In this document: positions 1 through 9,543 of the stretch, piece after piece
Layout: each line of letters starts with the position of its first letter
Numbering within the stretch: the first letter of the stretch is position 1
NCBI RefSeq assembly: GCF_002272745.1
Contig: NZ_NPBD01000001.1
Location: 248,001 to 312,000, forward strand
Length of the DNA: 64,000 nucleotides
Source of the DNA: Terribacillus saccharophilus
GTDB taxonomy: Bacteria > Bacillota > Bacilli > Bacillales > Amphibacillaceae
Direction of reading: 5' to 3'
Position numbers and translations under genes: made by a program
Notes under the pieces: model-generated
Database searches by the model: none
Told to the model about the DNA's origin: nothing
What the model saw: the letters and a program-made list of their open reading frames with translations, nothing else

Positions 1-341
1 GTGGTGTTGTTTTAAAACATCAAGATGAAAAATCATTGTATATTGCGGGAGACACTGTTTGGTATGAAGGTGTACAAGAAGAAATTGAAAAACATAAACC
101 TGAAGTTATTGTCTTAAATGCAGGCGCTAATCAATTCTTTGAAGGTGGACCTATTGTGATGGATAAAGACGATGTTCATGAAGTATTCAAAGCTGCGCCA
201 AGGTCTGAGATTATTTGTGTTCACATGGAAGCTGCTAATCACTGGGGCTTATCCAGAGTGGATTTGAAAGATTTCGTCAATGATAAAGGGATTTCTTCAA
301 ATGTGTTTGTACCTAATGATGGAGAATCAATTTCTTTTTAA
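1..341 (+). CDS. Metallo-beta-lactamase-fold hydrolase, C-terminal part (5' end outside window)
   Basis: The reading frame is open from the first bases of the window, so this is the 3' end of a longer gene. The visible 113 residues carry an AGDTVWY segment, the strand-loop that supplies a metal-binding Asp in the MBL fold. A late VHMEAANHW segment probably supplies the last His ligand. The pattern resembles the UlaG/RomA-like branch of MBL proteins. The substrate cannot be told because the N-terminal HxHxDH motif lies outside the window. A strong hairpin terminator follows 40 bases downstream, so this is the last gene of its unit. Confidence 0.75.
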   Translation, partial: GVVLKHQDEKSLYIAGDTVWYEGVQEEIEKHKPEVIVLNAGANQFFEGGPIVMDKDDVHEVFKAAPRSEIICVHMEAANHWGLSRVDLKDFVNDKGISSNVFVPNDGESISF

Positions 342-758
342 ACCTTAAGTACAATAGTACCTGGATTAATTAAAGTTTTATGAAAAGCCCTTTAAGTTTA
401 TAAAGGGCTTTTCGTACTTTAAAGAATATAGTCGTATCGATTATATTTATCCGCTCTGATCAAGATCCTATTCTATCTACCCTTATTTTCAGAAGAAAAA
501 GTGAAAATGTAGGTTTAAAATCATTTTATTTCACGTCCGACATCTAATGGGTCAATCCCTTTTGAAGTTACCTTTCTTTGGTACTTGAGTGATGAGTTTG
601 ATATCGTTCTATGTCATTAAACGTCTTACAAAAAAACAGAAAAACATCAAGGTCATCTGTTAGCAGAATAGTGCTTTTAATAAGCTTTCCTTAATAAAAG
701 AGTTCATTTTTTACAGGTGTACGATCCTGAGCATAAATAGAGATAGGGGAGACAAGAT
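342..758. other. Intergenic region, no gene recognised
   Basis: Apart from the terminator at 382-415 I see no ORF with a ribosome site, no RNA gene and no repeat. Short open stretches near 540-650 have stops in all frames and match no family I recognise. The promoter for the GNAT-MFS pair must lie in its last part. Confidence 0.5.
382..415 (+). terminator. Rho-independent terminator
   Basis: A 13-bp perfect stem (GAAAAGCCCTTTA paired with TAAAGGGCTTTTC) with a 6-base loop, ending in a T-rich stretch. It closes the MBL gene. Confidence 0.85.
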
Positions 759-1295
759 ATGGCTTTAGAATTAAAGAAAGTTAATGAAGAGAATATGGAA
801 GGGATTAAAAAAATCTACAACGATTCGTTCCCTATAGAAGAGATGGTTCCATTTAATAAATTGGTATCTATTAGTAATGATACCGATCACCTATTTTATG
901 GATTGTATGATGACTCTACACTTGTTGGAATGAACTATCTTATCGTTAAAAAAGATATGCTTTATGTCTTGTATTTGGCAATTAGCAATGATTATCAAAA
1001 TAAAGGATACGGACAAATGGCTATCAATGAGATACTAAAGAAATATTCTAGCTACCGTATTAGTCTAAATATCGAGGAAGTTTATCCCGAAAGCCTTAAC
1101 TATAATCAACGAGTAAAAAGAAAGAATTTTTATCAATTTTTTGGGTTTGAGTCTCAAGATTATTTAATTTCAAATGAAGGTGTAACCTTTGAAACCATGG
1201 TAATAAACGGTGATGTATCCCATCAAGAGATTCGCGAGATATTTGATGAATTAATAGAACATAAATTAGCTTGGAACAGAGAATTAAATAAATAG
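759..1295 (+). CDS. GNAT family N-acetyltransferase
   Basis: 178 residues with the GNAT fold. The acetyl-CoA motif A reads QNKGYG at residues 80-85 after a strand of the YVLYLAIS type, and N-Y residues follow in the second half. The enzyme would transfer an acetyl group from acetyl-CoA to an unknown amine. ATG is preceded by an AGGGGAGA ribosome site. The MFS transporter starts 39 bases downstream with no terminator between, so the two are probably co-transcribed. An acetyltransferase paired with an efflux-type transporter suggests detoxification, but this is inference. Confidence 0.8.
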   Translation: MALELKKVNEENMEGIKKIYNDSFPIEEMVPFNKLVSISNDTDHLFYGLYDDSTLVGMNYLIVKKDMLYVLYLAISNDYQNKGYGQMAINEILKKYSSYRISLNIEEVYPESLNYNQRVKRKNFYQFFGFESQDYLISNEGVTFETMVINGDVSHQEIREIFDELIEHKLAWNRELNK

Positions 1296-1334
1296 TAAAA
1301 AATCTCATTATAGATTAAGGAAGGAGGGTAATAA

Positions 1335-2507
1335 ATGACTACAAATAAGATTTGGACAAAAGATTTCATTAATCTTTCAGCTATGAACTTCTTTTTAATA
1401 CTAGTCTATTTTCTTTTAAATGCTACGATCACCACTTATGCAGTTAATGAGTTTGATGCTACAGCAGGAGAGTCTGGTTTAATAGCAGGTATCTTTATTA
1501 TTGGGGCATTAGTAGGTCGGATAATTACAGGTCGTCTAGTTTTATCCAAAAAGATATTAATGTTTGGATTATTCTTCTTTATACTAACTGTATTACTTTA
1601 TTTCCTTAACTTAGGAATTTACTTTCTGATGCTAACCAGATTTCTAAACGGAATATCGGTGGGTATAGCTACAACTATAGTTGGAACAGTTGTAGCGCTT
1701 GTTATTCCCAACTCTCGAAGGGGGGAAGGGATTAGTTATTTTGCAGTTAGTACTGCACTTGCTACAGGTATAGGCCCATTTATTGGTCTTCTTCTAACTC
1801 AAAATGGTAACTACAATCTAATATTTTTATTTAGTTTAGTGCTTGGGTGTATCATTTTAGGGACATCTTTTATAATAAATGTTCCACAAGTGCCTCTAGA
1901 AAGTAACGTAGAAAAGAAATCAGTTTTCACTAATTTTATTGATTACAAAACAATACCTATTGCGATAATCCTTTTTATCATGACATTTTCATTTTCCAGC
2001 ATTCTCTCTTATATTAACCTGTATGCAACGGAAATGAATTTAGTAAGCACAGCAAGTTTCTTTTTTATGGTATATACAGCATCGGTCCTGATATCACGAC
2101 CATTTACAGGGCGATTAGTGGATAGAAAAGGCGCAAATATTATTATGTATCCAGCTATTGTTCTTTTTGGGCTTGGCATGATTCTGCTTAGCTTCACCGA
2201 GAGTAGTATGACTTTGCTATTATCTGGAGTATTGGTTGGACTGGGTTTTGGTAATATAGCTTCAATAACCCAAACGGTTGCGATTAGTCAAGCTACGCCA
2301 CAACGTGTAGGTATGGCAACGGCCACTTTCATGATTTTTTATGATTTAGGAAATGGGTTTGGTCCAACCCTTCTTGGAGGGATAATACCTTTCACTGGCT
2401 ATAGTGGTATGTATCAAATTCTAGCGGTCATTATTTTCTTATCATTAATCTTGTATTACTTTTTACATGGTAGAAAAGCAGGCATTAGACAAAAACAGGC
2501 AGTATAA
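1335..2507 (+). CDS. MFS transporter
   Basis: 390 residues, strongly hydrophobic throughout, consistent with 12 membrane helices. MFS motif A is visible after TM2 (GRIITGRLV, residues 61-69) and its relaxed copy after TM8 (SRPFTGRLVDRKG, about residue 255). Length and motif fit drug or metabolite proton antiporters of the DHA1 type. The substrate is unknown. The AAGGAGGG ribosome site lies just before ATG. It shares a unit with the upstream GNAT gene and ends at a bidirectional terminator that also serves the convergent Lrp gene. Confidence 0.85.
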   Translation: MTTNKIWTKDFINLSAMNFFLILVYFLLNATITTYAVNEFDATAGESGLIAGIFIIGALVGRIITGRLVLSKKILMFGLFFFILTVLLYFLNLGIYFLMLTRFLNGISVGIATTIVGTVVALVIPNSRRGEGISYFAVSTALATGIGPFIGLLLTQNGNYNLIFLFSLVLGCIILGTSFIINVPQVPLESNVEKKSVFTNFIDYKTIPIAIILFIMTFSFSSILSYINLYATEMNLVSTASFFFMVYTASVLISRPFTGRLVDRKGANIIMYPAIVLFGLGMILLSFTESSMTLLLSGVLVGLGFGNIASITQTVAISQATPQRVGMATATFMIFYDLGNGFGPTLLGGIIPFTGYSGMYQILAVIIFLSLILYYFLHGRKAGIRQKQAV

Positions 2508-2550
2508 AAAAACAGGGTTTCCAGTTAATTTTGGATGCCCTGTTTTTTTA
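2506..2550. terminator. Bidirectional terminator between MFS and Lrp genes
   Basis: AAAAAACAGGG and CCCTGTTTTTT arms surround a 20-base loop, with A-run and T-run on the two sides, so it can end transcription from both convergent genes. Confidence 0.75.
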
Positions 2551-2553
2551 ACT

Positions 2554-3006
2554 TTAGGATTTCAAGCTCTTAATTACAGTTGATAATCTATAAGTGGCGT
2601 ATTTGTTTAATTCAATTAGGAATTCATCCAAACATTCATTAGATTGAAATCTGCACTCAAGAAGATAACAGCTATCGCCGCTTACTTTAAAGCTATTTAA
2701 TACTAAATGTTCTTTTGTTTTTAACCATTCAAGAAATGGCTTATGGCTAATGTCATTAAGATAAATGTTCATGAAGACATGCATGTGACAGTTCAATTTT
2801 GTTTGATCTATGTTAATTGAATATCCTGTAATAATTTTGTTATCCTCGAGCTTAGCCACTCGAATGGCGACGGCAGCTCCTGACATATTTACTTTTTCCC
2901 CTAATTCTTTCATAGAAATACGACCGTTTATGCTTAATTCTTCTAAGATTTTTTTATCTGTACTATCCAAATTATCAACCCTTACTATGTTAAATAAGAT
3001 ATTCAA
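2554..3006 (-). CDS. Lrp/AsnC family transcriptional regulator
   Basis: 150 residues in the usual Lrp layout: an N-terminal winged helix (LDSTDKKILEELSINGRIS, then KELGEKVNMSGAAVAIRVAKL) followed by an alpha/beta ligand-binding RAM domain. The start is not certain: the first dozen residues precede the conserved LDSTDKKI start of the family, and an internal GTG is possible. It converges with the MFS gene. Lrp proteins often control a neighbouring amino acid exporter, so regulation of the GNAT-MFS pair is possible but not shown. Confidence 0.85.
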   Translation of the reverse strand: MNILFNIVRVDNLDSTDKKILEELSINGRISMKELGEKVNMSGAAVAIRVAKLEDNKIITGYSINIDQTKLNCHMHVFMNIYLNDISHKPFLEWLKTKEHLVLNSFKVSGDSCYLLECRFQSNECLDEFLIELNKYATYRLSTVIKSLKS

Positions 3007-3416
3007 TATAGGTAATCATATATTAACACATAATTTAACGTCTACAAGTTGGATTAACTTATACCTTGCGAACAGAAAGCGTATCTTTATATTTTTTGAA
3101 GCAAGTAACATTATTTTAGAAGCAAAAAGTCTTCGGGAGAAGCATCTTTCCCTTATCAAAATGTCTGATTTTACATGAGTGTGATTTCATAACTCCCAAT
3201 TGCTACTAGGTTGGTAAACTTCTAATTAATGAACGAATTAAAATTATTAAGTATCGAAAAGTAAGGGGATAGTAAGTAGTCTATATAGAAAAGAAATGCT
3301 CAATAAATCTCTTGTAACTATCAGCTACATTTTCCGGCCCATTAAAAAGGATTTTTGTTGCAAATGCAACAAAAATCCTTTACTATTTATGTATCAAAAA
3401 AAGTGGAGTTGTATAT
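3007..3416. other. Intergenic region between lrp and marR
   Basis: No supported gene. Long open stretches here lack a ribosome site and overlap lrp in antisense. The one strong element is the long palindrome at 3346-3381, listed separately. Confidence 0.5.
3346..3381. promoter_or_regulatory. 17-bp-arm palindrome upstream of marR, putative operator
   Basis: Arms AAAGGATTTTTGTTGCA and TGCAACAAAAATCCTTT are perfectly complementary around two A bases. The palindrome overlaps a possible promoter: TTGCAA at 3358-3363, 17-base spacer, TACTAT at 3381-3386. MarR proteins usually bind palindromes at their own promoters, so autoregulation is plausible. A weak terminator is the alternative, but no good T-run follows. 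Confidence 0.5.
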
Positions 3417-3869
3417 ATGAAGGAGATTCTACGCGAGATAGGAATGATCGCCAGGGCATTAGATTCTATAAGTAATATAGAATTTAAAGAATATGATCTT
3501 GCCAGGGGGCAGTATTTGTACCTTGTGCGAGTTGTTGAAAACCCGGGAATTATTCAAGAAAAGTTAGCAGAGATGATTAAAGTAGATCGAACAACTGCAG
3601 CGCGCGCTATAAAAAAACTTGAAATCAATGGCTTTATCGAAAAGAGAGATGATGAATATAATCAAAAAATCAAGAAACTTTTCCCGACAGAGAAAGGGGA
3701 ACATGTCTATCATTATATAAGAAGAGAAAATGATCATTCAGATAAGGTTGCATTAGCTGGATTATCTGAAGGAGAAGTAGAAAGCCTATACAATCTTCTG
3801 CAAAGAGTCAGAAAGAATATTGAAACAGACTGGGATTTTGTGAAAAAAGGGAACAAACGAAACTATTGA
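3417..3869 (+). CDS. MarR family transcriptional regulator
   Basis: 150 residues. The winged-helix core is clear: a QEKLAEMIKVDRTTAARAIKK recognition region (residues about 50-70), then LEINGFIEKRDDEYNQKIKK as wing and KLFPTEKG after it. MarR proteins are dimeric repressors that release DNA on binding small ligands. The ATG has a GTGGAG site about ten bases upstream. The paiA-like gene starts 23 bases after its stop, so they form one unit, probably autoregulated through the palindrome at 3346-3381. Confidence 0.88.
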   Translation: MKEILREIGMIARALDSISNIEFKEYDLARGQYLYLVRVVENPGIIQEKLAEMIKVDRTTAARAIKKLEINGFIEKRDDEYNQKIKKLFPTEKGEHVYHYIRRENDHSDKVALAGLSEGEVESLYNLLQRVRKNIETDWDFVKKGNKRNY

Positions 3870-3892
3870 TTATGTGAGGAGCTATACATTAA

Positions 3893-4411
<519 letters not shown>

Positions 4412-4437
4412 AGAACTCATGATTATTTAGCACTGCA

Positions 4438-4469
4438 AGAGAAGGCGTTAAAATCGCCTTCTCTTTTTT
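4438..4469 (+). terminator. Rho-independent terminator
   Basis: AGAGAAGGCG paired with CGCCTTCTCT around a 7-base loop, followed by six T. Closes the marR-paiA unit. Confidence 0.9.
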
Positions 4470-4671
4470 GTGTATTTTTAATGATACCTGCTTAGCTTTG
4501 GCACTGTATTCTAATTATATAAAGGGCTGTGAATCGTACAGGCATTCCCAACTATTAAAGATAATAAAGACACACTTTATAAATTCCAATTATACTTACC
4601 TGCTCATCTGCCTTATCATTAAAATAATTACAAAATTGGTTATCCATATAAATGAAAAGGAGCTGATATGT

Positions 4672-6000
4672 ATGTCAGGAAAGAAACAGATACAGTTTGG
4701 ATTAATGTTGCATGGACCAGGTGGCCATATGAATGCATGGAAGGATGAATCTGTTCCAGCAGATGCAAGTGTTAACATTGATTACTATCAATCGATGACC
4801 AAACAAGCGGAAGAGGCAGCTTTTCGTTTTGTTTTTGTTGCAGATGGTCTTTATATTAATGAAAAATCAATTCCGCATTTCTTAAATCGGTTTGAGCCGC
4901 TGACGATTTTATCTGCACTTGCGTCTGTTACAAAACATATTGGCCTTGTTGGTACTGTTTCAACTTCCTACAGTGAGCCTTTCACAATTGCCCGCCAATT
5001 TGCATCGTTAGATAAACTTAGTAAGGGGAGAGCTGGATGGAATGTGGTGACTTCACCACTTGAGGGATCAGCAGAAAATCATACAATCAGAAGTCATCCT
5101 AGTCATGCGCTGAGGTATGAGATTGCGGAGGAGTATCTTGAGGTAGTGAATGGACTTTGGAGTTCTTGGGAAGAAGATGCATTTGTGAGGAATCGTACAA
5201 CAGGCGCTTTCTTCGATAAAGATAAGCTTCATACCTTGAATCACAAAGGTAAGCATTTTTCAGTTAAAGGTCCTCTGAATATTGAACGATCTAATCAAGG
5301 TCAGCCAGTTATTTTTCAAGCTGGAGCTTCCGAAGCAGGAAAAAATCTTGCGGCAAAGGGAGCAGATGCTGTCTTTACGAATTCTGATTCAATCGAAAAA
5401 GCTAAAGCGTTTTATAGTGATGTGAAAGACAGGGCCACCAAATTGGGAAGGGATAAGTCTGATATTAAGATATTCCCTGGTATACATCCAGTCGTTGGAA
5501 AGACGGTAGAAGAGGCAGAAGAAAAATATAATGCAATTAAAAATCTGGTGTCAATTGACGAAGCTCTTAATTATCTGGGGAGATTCTTTGATCATTATGA
5601 TTTCAGTCAATTCCCTTTGGATGAGTCTTTTCCGGATATTGGAGACGTGGGTTCGAATAGCTTCAAATCAACAACAGATGCTATTAAAAAATCAGCAAAA
5701 GAAAATAATTTAACTCTGAGGGAGGTAGCGTTACAAGTAACTACCCCTAAGAGTGCATTTTTCGGAACGTACGAACAGGTTGCGAAACAGTTGATTGAAT
5801 GGGTGGAAGAGGATGCTGCGGATGGCTTTATTTTTGGCGCTCCTATTCTTGCCAGCGGTCTGAATGAATGGGTGGAGCATGTGATTCCGATATTAGAAGA
5901 TAAAGGTTATTACGAGAAGACTTATACAGCTGATACTCTGCGAGGGAATCTAGGATTGGCATACAAAGAAAATGCTTATCGCAAAGAAGCAGTTAAGTAA
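4672..6000 (+). CDS. LLM-class flavin-dependent monooxygenase, YtnJ/CmoJ-like
   Basis: 442 residues, the length of B. subtilis YtnJ (CmoJ), in the NtaA/SnaA/DszA branch of FMNH2-dependent two-component monooxygenases. Typical segments are [10 protein letters not shown] near residue 122, [11 protein letters not shown] near 145, [20 protein letters not shown] near 215. Known role of the family member: oxidative cleavage in S-alkylcysteine to cysteine salvage. I place the start at this ATG because AAAAGGAGCTGAT precedes it; a longer open frame upstream runs into the paiA terminator and lacks a site. It stands next to, but is transcribed apart from, the ytm-like operon across the YtlI-like gene. 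Confidence 0.85.
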   Translation: MSGKKQIQFGLMLHGPGGHMNAWKDESVPADASVNIDYYQSMTKQAEEAAFRFVFVADGLYINEKSIPHFLNRFEPLTILSALASVTKHIGLVGTVSTSYSEPFTIARQFASLDKLSKGRAGWNVVTSPLEGSAENHTIRSHPSHALRYEIAEEYLEVVNGLWSSWEEDAFVRNRTTGAFFDKDKLHTLNHKGKHFSVKGPLNIERSNQGQPVIFQAGASEAGKNLAAKGADAVFTNSDSIEKAKAFYSDVKDRATKLGRDKSDIKIFPGIHPVVGKTVEEAEEKYNAIKNLVSIDEALNYLGRFFDHYDFSQFPLDESFPDIGDVGSNSFKSTTDAIKKSAKENNLTLREVALQVTTPKSAFFGTYEQVAKQLIEWVEEDAADGFIFGAPILASGLNEWVEHVIPILEDKGYYEKTYTADTLRGNLGLAYKENAYRKEAVK

Positions 6001-6021
6001 TAAATTTCATGCAATATATAA

Positions 6022-6055
6022 GAGGTTAGCCGTTTTAGGCTAACCTCCTTTTTGG
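6022..6055. terminator. Terminator between monooxygenase and LysR genes
   Basis: AGGTTAGCC and GGCTAACCT arms with a 6-base loop followed by CCTTTTTGG. It lies between convergent genes. Confidence 0.75.
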
Positions 6056-6056
6056 T

Positions 6057-6971
6057 TTATTTGGTGACAGCAGTAGCTATAACATTAGACGACTTTTTTT
6101 GGAATGCATCCTCAATCAAGTCTATTAATTTTAAAGTGGCTCTTCCTGGAGTGTCATTGGTTCTTCTGAGCAGTCCGACTGGCGGAGAAACATTAATGCC
6201 GTTTATTTCTATCATTTTTGTGCCTGGGAGTGAGAAGGAGTGGGCGGTACGTGTAAATAGGGAGACTCCCAACCCTGCCTGCACGTAGTGCTTATGTGAC
6301 ATACTGCTGGTAATCTCTAATTTTTTGTACTTTGTGCCGATTGCCTCTACTATATTTTGTTCGATTTGAATACGAATCGGACAATTATACGGAGTGAATA
6401 GAATAGTTTCATCTTGCAAATCGGTAACGTCGACCATATTTCTTTCTGCAAGTCGATGGGAAGAAGGCACTAACAAGACAATATCATCTTGATAAAGTGT
6501 TCTGAAAATATTCTTCATGGAAACTTCAGGGGCTCCGCAAATGGCAAAGTCAATTTCATCATGATAAAGCAGGGAACTCAATGTGTTGGCATCAGCTACT
6601 TGTATAGATAATTCTACATGCGGATACTTATCCTTAAAGTCGGCAATCATCGCAGGAAACTCTAAACTGGCAGTAGGTTCAGAGATGCCTATTCGAATCA
6701 ATCCTGCAATACCAACCTCTAAATCTTGCAGCGTTTTCGTCAGTTTTTCGTATTCGTGTAATAATGTTTTGGCCCTCTCGTAGAAGACTCGTCCAGATTC
6801 AGTTAATTTTAAGGTTTTTCCTCTTTCAAGGAGTTTCTCACCGATTTCCTCTTCCAGATGTTTAATGTGTAGCGTGATTGTTGGCTGTGAATAATTCAAA
6901 GCTTCTGCAGCCTTTAAAAAGTTGCCGTGTTTAACGATTGTAGCAAAGGTTCGGATAGCACGGATCTCCAT
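6057..6971 (-). CDS. ytlI: LysR family regulator, YtlI-like
   Basis: 304 residues: N-terminal winged helix (MEIRAIRTFATIVKHGNF, AAEALNYSQPTITLHIKHLE) and the two-lobed inducer-binding domain. I choose this ATG because AAGAGGGGTT lies just upstream and because the family starts with this MEIRxIRTF pattern; the open frame extends 49 codons further without a site. In B. subtilis, YtlI activates the ytmI operon when sulfate is limiting, and here it is divergent from the equivalent operon, the same arrangement. The symbol rests on length and context as well as sequence. Confidence 0.85.
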   Translation of the reverse strand: MEIRAIRTFATIVKHGNFLKAAEALNYSQPTITLHIKHLEEEIGEKLLERGKTLKLTESGRVFYERAKTLLHEYEKLTKTLQDLEVGIAGLIRIGISEPTASLEFPAMIADFKDKYPHVELSIQVADANTLSSLLYHDEIDFAICGAPEVSMKNIFRTLYQDDIVLLVPSSHRLAERNMVDVTDLQDETILFTPYNCPIRIQIEQNIVEAIGTKYKKLEITSSMSHKHYVQAGLGVSLFTRTAHSFSLPGTKMIEINGINVSPPVGLLRRTNDTPGRATLKLIDLIEDAFQKKSSNVIATAVTK

Positions 6972-7116
6972 GATAACCCCTCTTTTCTTTGTGATTTTAA
7001 AATGCTGAATTTCGTGTTTATTATTACTAATTATACTTTTGCGATTGTTTGCCTTATTATAATTTACATTAGTAACTATTCCAAGAGGTTTAGGCGGAAT
7101 TAGAAGGAGGTTTACC
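6972..7116. promoter_or_regulatory. Divergent control region of ytlI and the ytm-like operon
   Basis: It contains TATAAT at 7058-7063 for the rightward operon, with no good -35 at the usual distance, as expected of a LysR-activated promoter. Inverted TTACTAAT (7024-7031) and ATTAGTAA (7068-7075) flank it. The 10-mer AATTATACTT at 7029-7038 recurs at 4588-4597 upstream of the monooxygenase gene at 4672. These could be YtlI sites; this is inference. Confidence 0.4.
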
Positions 7117-7677
7117 ATGGCTAAAATTACAATAGTGACAGGCGGAAATTCTATTCATTCCCGGCTTACTGGTGTACTGAATCATGTACAAAGGGGTTTG
7201 GAAGAAGACGGTACGGAGCTGGATGTAATCCAAGTGCATCAGTTACCGAGTAATGCATTATTAACAGCAGATTTTTCGAACGAAGAAATTGTAGAAGCAA
7301 TTGAACGTGTAAAAGTAAGTGATGGTGTGGTTTTCCTGACACCGGTCTACAAAGCAGCTTACTCAGGCATCCTAAAGACATTCCTGGATTTGCTTCCGCA
7401 GAAGGTGCTGCAAGGAAAGGCAGTGCTGCCACTTGCCTTAGGAGGCACCTATGGTCACCTGCTTGTCCTTGATTATGCACTTAAACCAGTCATTCAGAAT
7501 CTGGGAGCAACTGTTATACATACAGGTGTCTTCGTATTAGATAAACAAGTCATGAAGCAAGAGGAGAATCAATACGCGCTGGATCTAGAAGCGGTAACCA
7601 GATTAAATAGCGCGCTTGCTCTATATAAAAAATCCATAGGAGGAAGAATTGATGTCTATCACACTCAGCATTCTTGA
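7117..7677 (+). CDS. NADPH-dependent FMN reductase, SsuE-like
   Basis: 186 residues in the flavodoxin-like FMN reductase family. The phosphate-binding loop reads GGNSIHSRLTG at residues 9-19, and an LTPVYKAAYSGILKTFLDLLP segment near residue 75 is typical of SsuE-type reductases. It would reduce FMN with NADPH and hand FMNH2 to the two-component monooxygenases at 4672 and 7652. AGGAGG precedes ATG. Its end overlaps the next gene by 26 bases, indicating tight coupling. The B. subtilis ytm operon lacks an SsuE-type gene at this place, so this arrangement is a local variation. Confidence 0.85.
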   Translation: MAKITIVTGGNSIHSRLTGVLNHVQRGLEEDGTELDVIQVHQLPSNALLTADFSNEEIVEAIERVKVSDGVVFLTPVYKAAYSGILKTFLDLLPQKVLQGKAVLPLALGGTYGHLLVLDYALKPVIQNLGATVIHTGVFVLDKQVMKQEENQYALDLEAVTRLNSALALYKKSIGGRIDVYHTQHS

Positions 7678-8683
7678 TCAAAGTCCTGTTGGAGAAGGAG
7701 AACAAGGAGAACAAGCGGTCCGCAATACAGTCAGACTTGCAGAAGCTGCAGAGAAATTAGGCTACCACAGATTTTGGGTATCTGAGCATCATAACAGTAG
7801 TCAATTAGCCGGATCGGCTCCCGAAGCGCTCATCGGCTATCTATTGGCTAAGACGAGTACCCTGAAAATTGGATCGGGTGGAGTTATGCTGCAGCACTAC
7901 AGTCCGTACAAGGTTGCAGAGATATTTCATGTTTTAGCATCGCTTGCCCCGAACAGAGTCGATCTTGGCGTAGGGAAAGCTCCTGGCGGTTTAAATTTAT
8001 CCACGCAAGCTTTGCAGGAAGATTTCAAGCCGGGACATACAGACTTTTCACAAAAATTACTTGATCTGAAAGCTTATTTGGATAGTGATGAGCAGACAGA
8101 AAATTTAAAAGCAACTCCAATACCAAGCGTGGTACCGCAAATGTTTCTGTTAGGAGGAAGCGCCGAGAGCGCTGAACTTGCAGCGAAACTGGGAATATCC
8201 TTTGTTTTTGCCTATTTTATAAACGGTGAAGAAGCTGCATTAAAAGAAGCAAGGGATGCTTTTGATAAACACAATTTAGAAGGAGCAAATAATAAATTCT
8301 TACTCGCACTAACAGTTGCTGTAGCTGAAGACGAAGAAAAGGCGCTTTCTTACATTAAACATAAGGAATCTGTAAAAATATCATTTTCTGATGGAAGAAA
8401 GCTTAATGTTGGTTCTGTAGAAGATGCAAAAGAGCTAGTGAAAGACGCAAATAAGGCAGACTACTATATTAAAATCCAAAAAGCAGGCTATATCGCTGGG
8501 ACGAAGGTGACTGTCAGTAAAAACATGATTGAATTATCTCGGGTGTATGACATTGATGAATTTATCGTACTATCTCCCATTGTAGATATCGAAGAAAAAA
8601 TTTCATCGTTCAGATTGCTTAAAGAAGCGCTTGATACGGAACATAACTTTAATAAAAAAAATAATGATGAGGTGAGTGTGTGA
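7652..8683 (+). CDS. LLM-class flavin-dependent monooxygenase, YtmO/CmoO-like
   Basis: 343 residues of the bacterial-luciferase-like family. Diagnostic segments: SILDQSPVGEGEQG at the N terminus, YHRFWVSEHHNSSQLAGSAPE near residue 33, GSGGVMLQHYSPYKVAE near 70, and NRVDLGVGKAPGG near 97. This matches YtmO (CmoO) of the B. subtilis S-alkylcysteine salvage operon. The ATG with ATAGGAGGAAG upstream is preferred over a TTG one codon earlier. It lies inside a run of overlapping or closely spaced genes. Confidence 0.87.
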   Translation: MSITLSILDQSPVGEGEQGEQAVRNTVRLAEAAEKLGYHRFWVSEHHNSSQLAGSAPEALIGYLLAKTSTLKIGSGGVMLQHYSPYKVAEIFHVLASLAPNRVDLGVGKAPGGLNLSTQALQEDFKPGHTDFSQKLLDLKAYLDSDEQTENLKATPIPSVVPQMFLLGGSAESAELAAKLGISFVFAYFINGEEAALKEARDAFDKHNLEGANNKFLLALTVAVAEDEEKALSYIKHKESVKISFSDGRKLNVGSVEDAKELVKDANKADYYIKIQKAGYIAGTKVTVSKNMIELSRVYDIDEFIVLSPIVDIEEKISSFRLLKEALDTEHNFNKKNNDEVSV

Positions 8684-8937
8684 TGGCTGGGAATAAAAAG
8701 ATTGTAGTATGGAGCAAACAAGGATGCAGTTATTGTGAGGAAGTTAAAGCGTATTTAACAGAAAAGGCTATCCCATATTCAACGATTGATGTAACAGAAA
8801 ATGATATTTTTCGGGATATCTTAGAAGTGAAGTATGGCATTCGCTATGTCCCTGTTGTAGAAGTCGGTACTGGATCTGCAGCATATAAAGCAGTCTTGAA
8901 ACCCGATATAGAAGCTTTGAAGGAAGCATTAGTTTAA
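8683..8937 (+). CDS. Glutaredoxin/thioredoxin-like protein, YtnI/CmoI-like
   Basis: 84 residues with a thioredoxin fold and a CSYC active site (residues about 12-15 after VVWSKQG), and the cis-proline region RYVPVVEV. YtnI (CmoI) holds this place in the B. subtilis ytm operon. It may reduce a mixed disulfide or sulfenate formed during cleavage of the S-alkyl bond. The start ATG overlaps the stop of the preceding gene (TGATG), with GAGGTGA as ribosome site. Confidence 0.85.
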   Translation: MAGNKKIVVWSKQGCSYCEEVKAYLTEKAIPYSTIDVTENDIFRDILEVKYGIRYVPVVEVGTGSAAYKAVLKPDIEALKEALV

Positions 8938-8961
8938 TACATTTGCGAATGGAGGTTAGTT

Positions 8962-9528
8962 ATGAGTAAAGATATCTTTCGTATAGCTACTGAAGAGGAT
9001 GCACCGGCTTTCTTGGAATTACTATCCGGTGCTTTTAAACCACTTGGGGAGATGGGAATCGATTGGCCATCAACGAATGCTACCCTGGAGATGGTAACAG
9101 ATAACATAAAAAAATCAACAGCAGTCGTCCTGGAGCGTGATGGAAGATTGATATCGACTATTACCATTCGTTTCCCGTGGGAAAGCACAAATCCCGTATC
9201 AGGATATCCGTTTGTATGGTGGTTCGCAACAGCTCCTGAATTGGCGGGACAGGGTATTGGAAACAGATTACTAGAGTATGTAGAGAAAACCCTGTTAATA
9301 GAAACATTTAAAGCTCCCGCTTATACTCTGGGTACTTCTGGTCGTAAACATCCTTGGCTTCTAGAGATGTACGAGCGAAAGGGGTACAAGGGATATTTTG
9401 AGCATGAAAATGACAATGGAGACTTAGGTGTACTAATGTACAAAGTACTTATACCGGAACGGTTTGATGCCAATATATTAGGAACACCGCCATTTGAGAA
9501 TAAAGAAGCCGAAAAGACTTCCAAATAG
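8962..9528 (+). CDS. GNAT N-acetyltransferase, YtmI/SnaA-like
   Basis: 188 residues. The acetyl-CoA loop reads ELAGQGIGNRLLEYVE around residue 95, followed by a HPWLLEMYERKGYKGYFEHEN segment. YtmI (SnaA) of B. subtilis N-acetylates S-alkylcysteines, after which the monooxygenases act and a deacetylase (SndA) releases cysteine. The position within an otherwise ytm-like operon supports the same role. No deacetylase gene is found in this operon. GGAGG precedes the ATG. Confidence 0.83.
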   Translation: MSKDIFRIATEEDAPAFLELLSGAFKPLGEMGIDWPSTNATLEMVTDNIKKSTAVVLERDGRLISTITIRFPWESTNPVSGYPFVWWFATAPELAGQGIGNRLLEYVEKTLLIETFKAPAYTLGTSGRKHPWLLEMYERKGYKGYFEHENDNGDLGVLMYKVLIPERFDANILGTPPFENKEAEKTSK

Positions 9529-9543
9529 AGAGGAGGGACATGA

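Noticed and set aside
2810..3178. 122-codon plus-strand ORF
   Set aside because: Antisense to the lrp gene, no ribosome site, composition unlike a protein; shadow ORF.
4468..4671. Longer N terminus for the YtnJ-like monooxygenase
   Set aside because: It would start within the paiA terminator, has no ribosome site, and the family starts at the internal ATG.
6972..7118. 49-residue N-terminal extension of the LysR protein
   Set aside because: It precedes the conserved helix-turn-helix start and overlaps the divergent promoter; AAGAGGGG fits the internal ATG.
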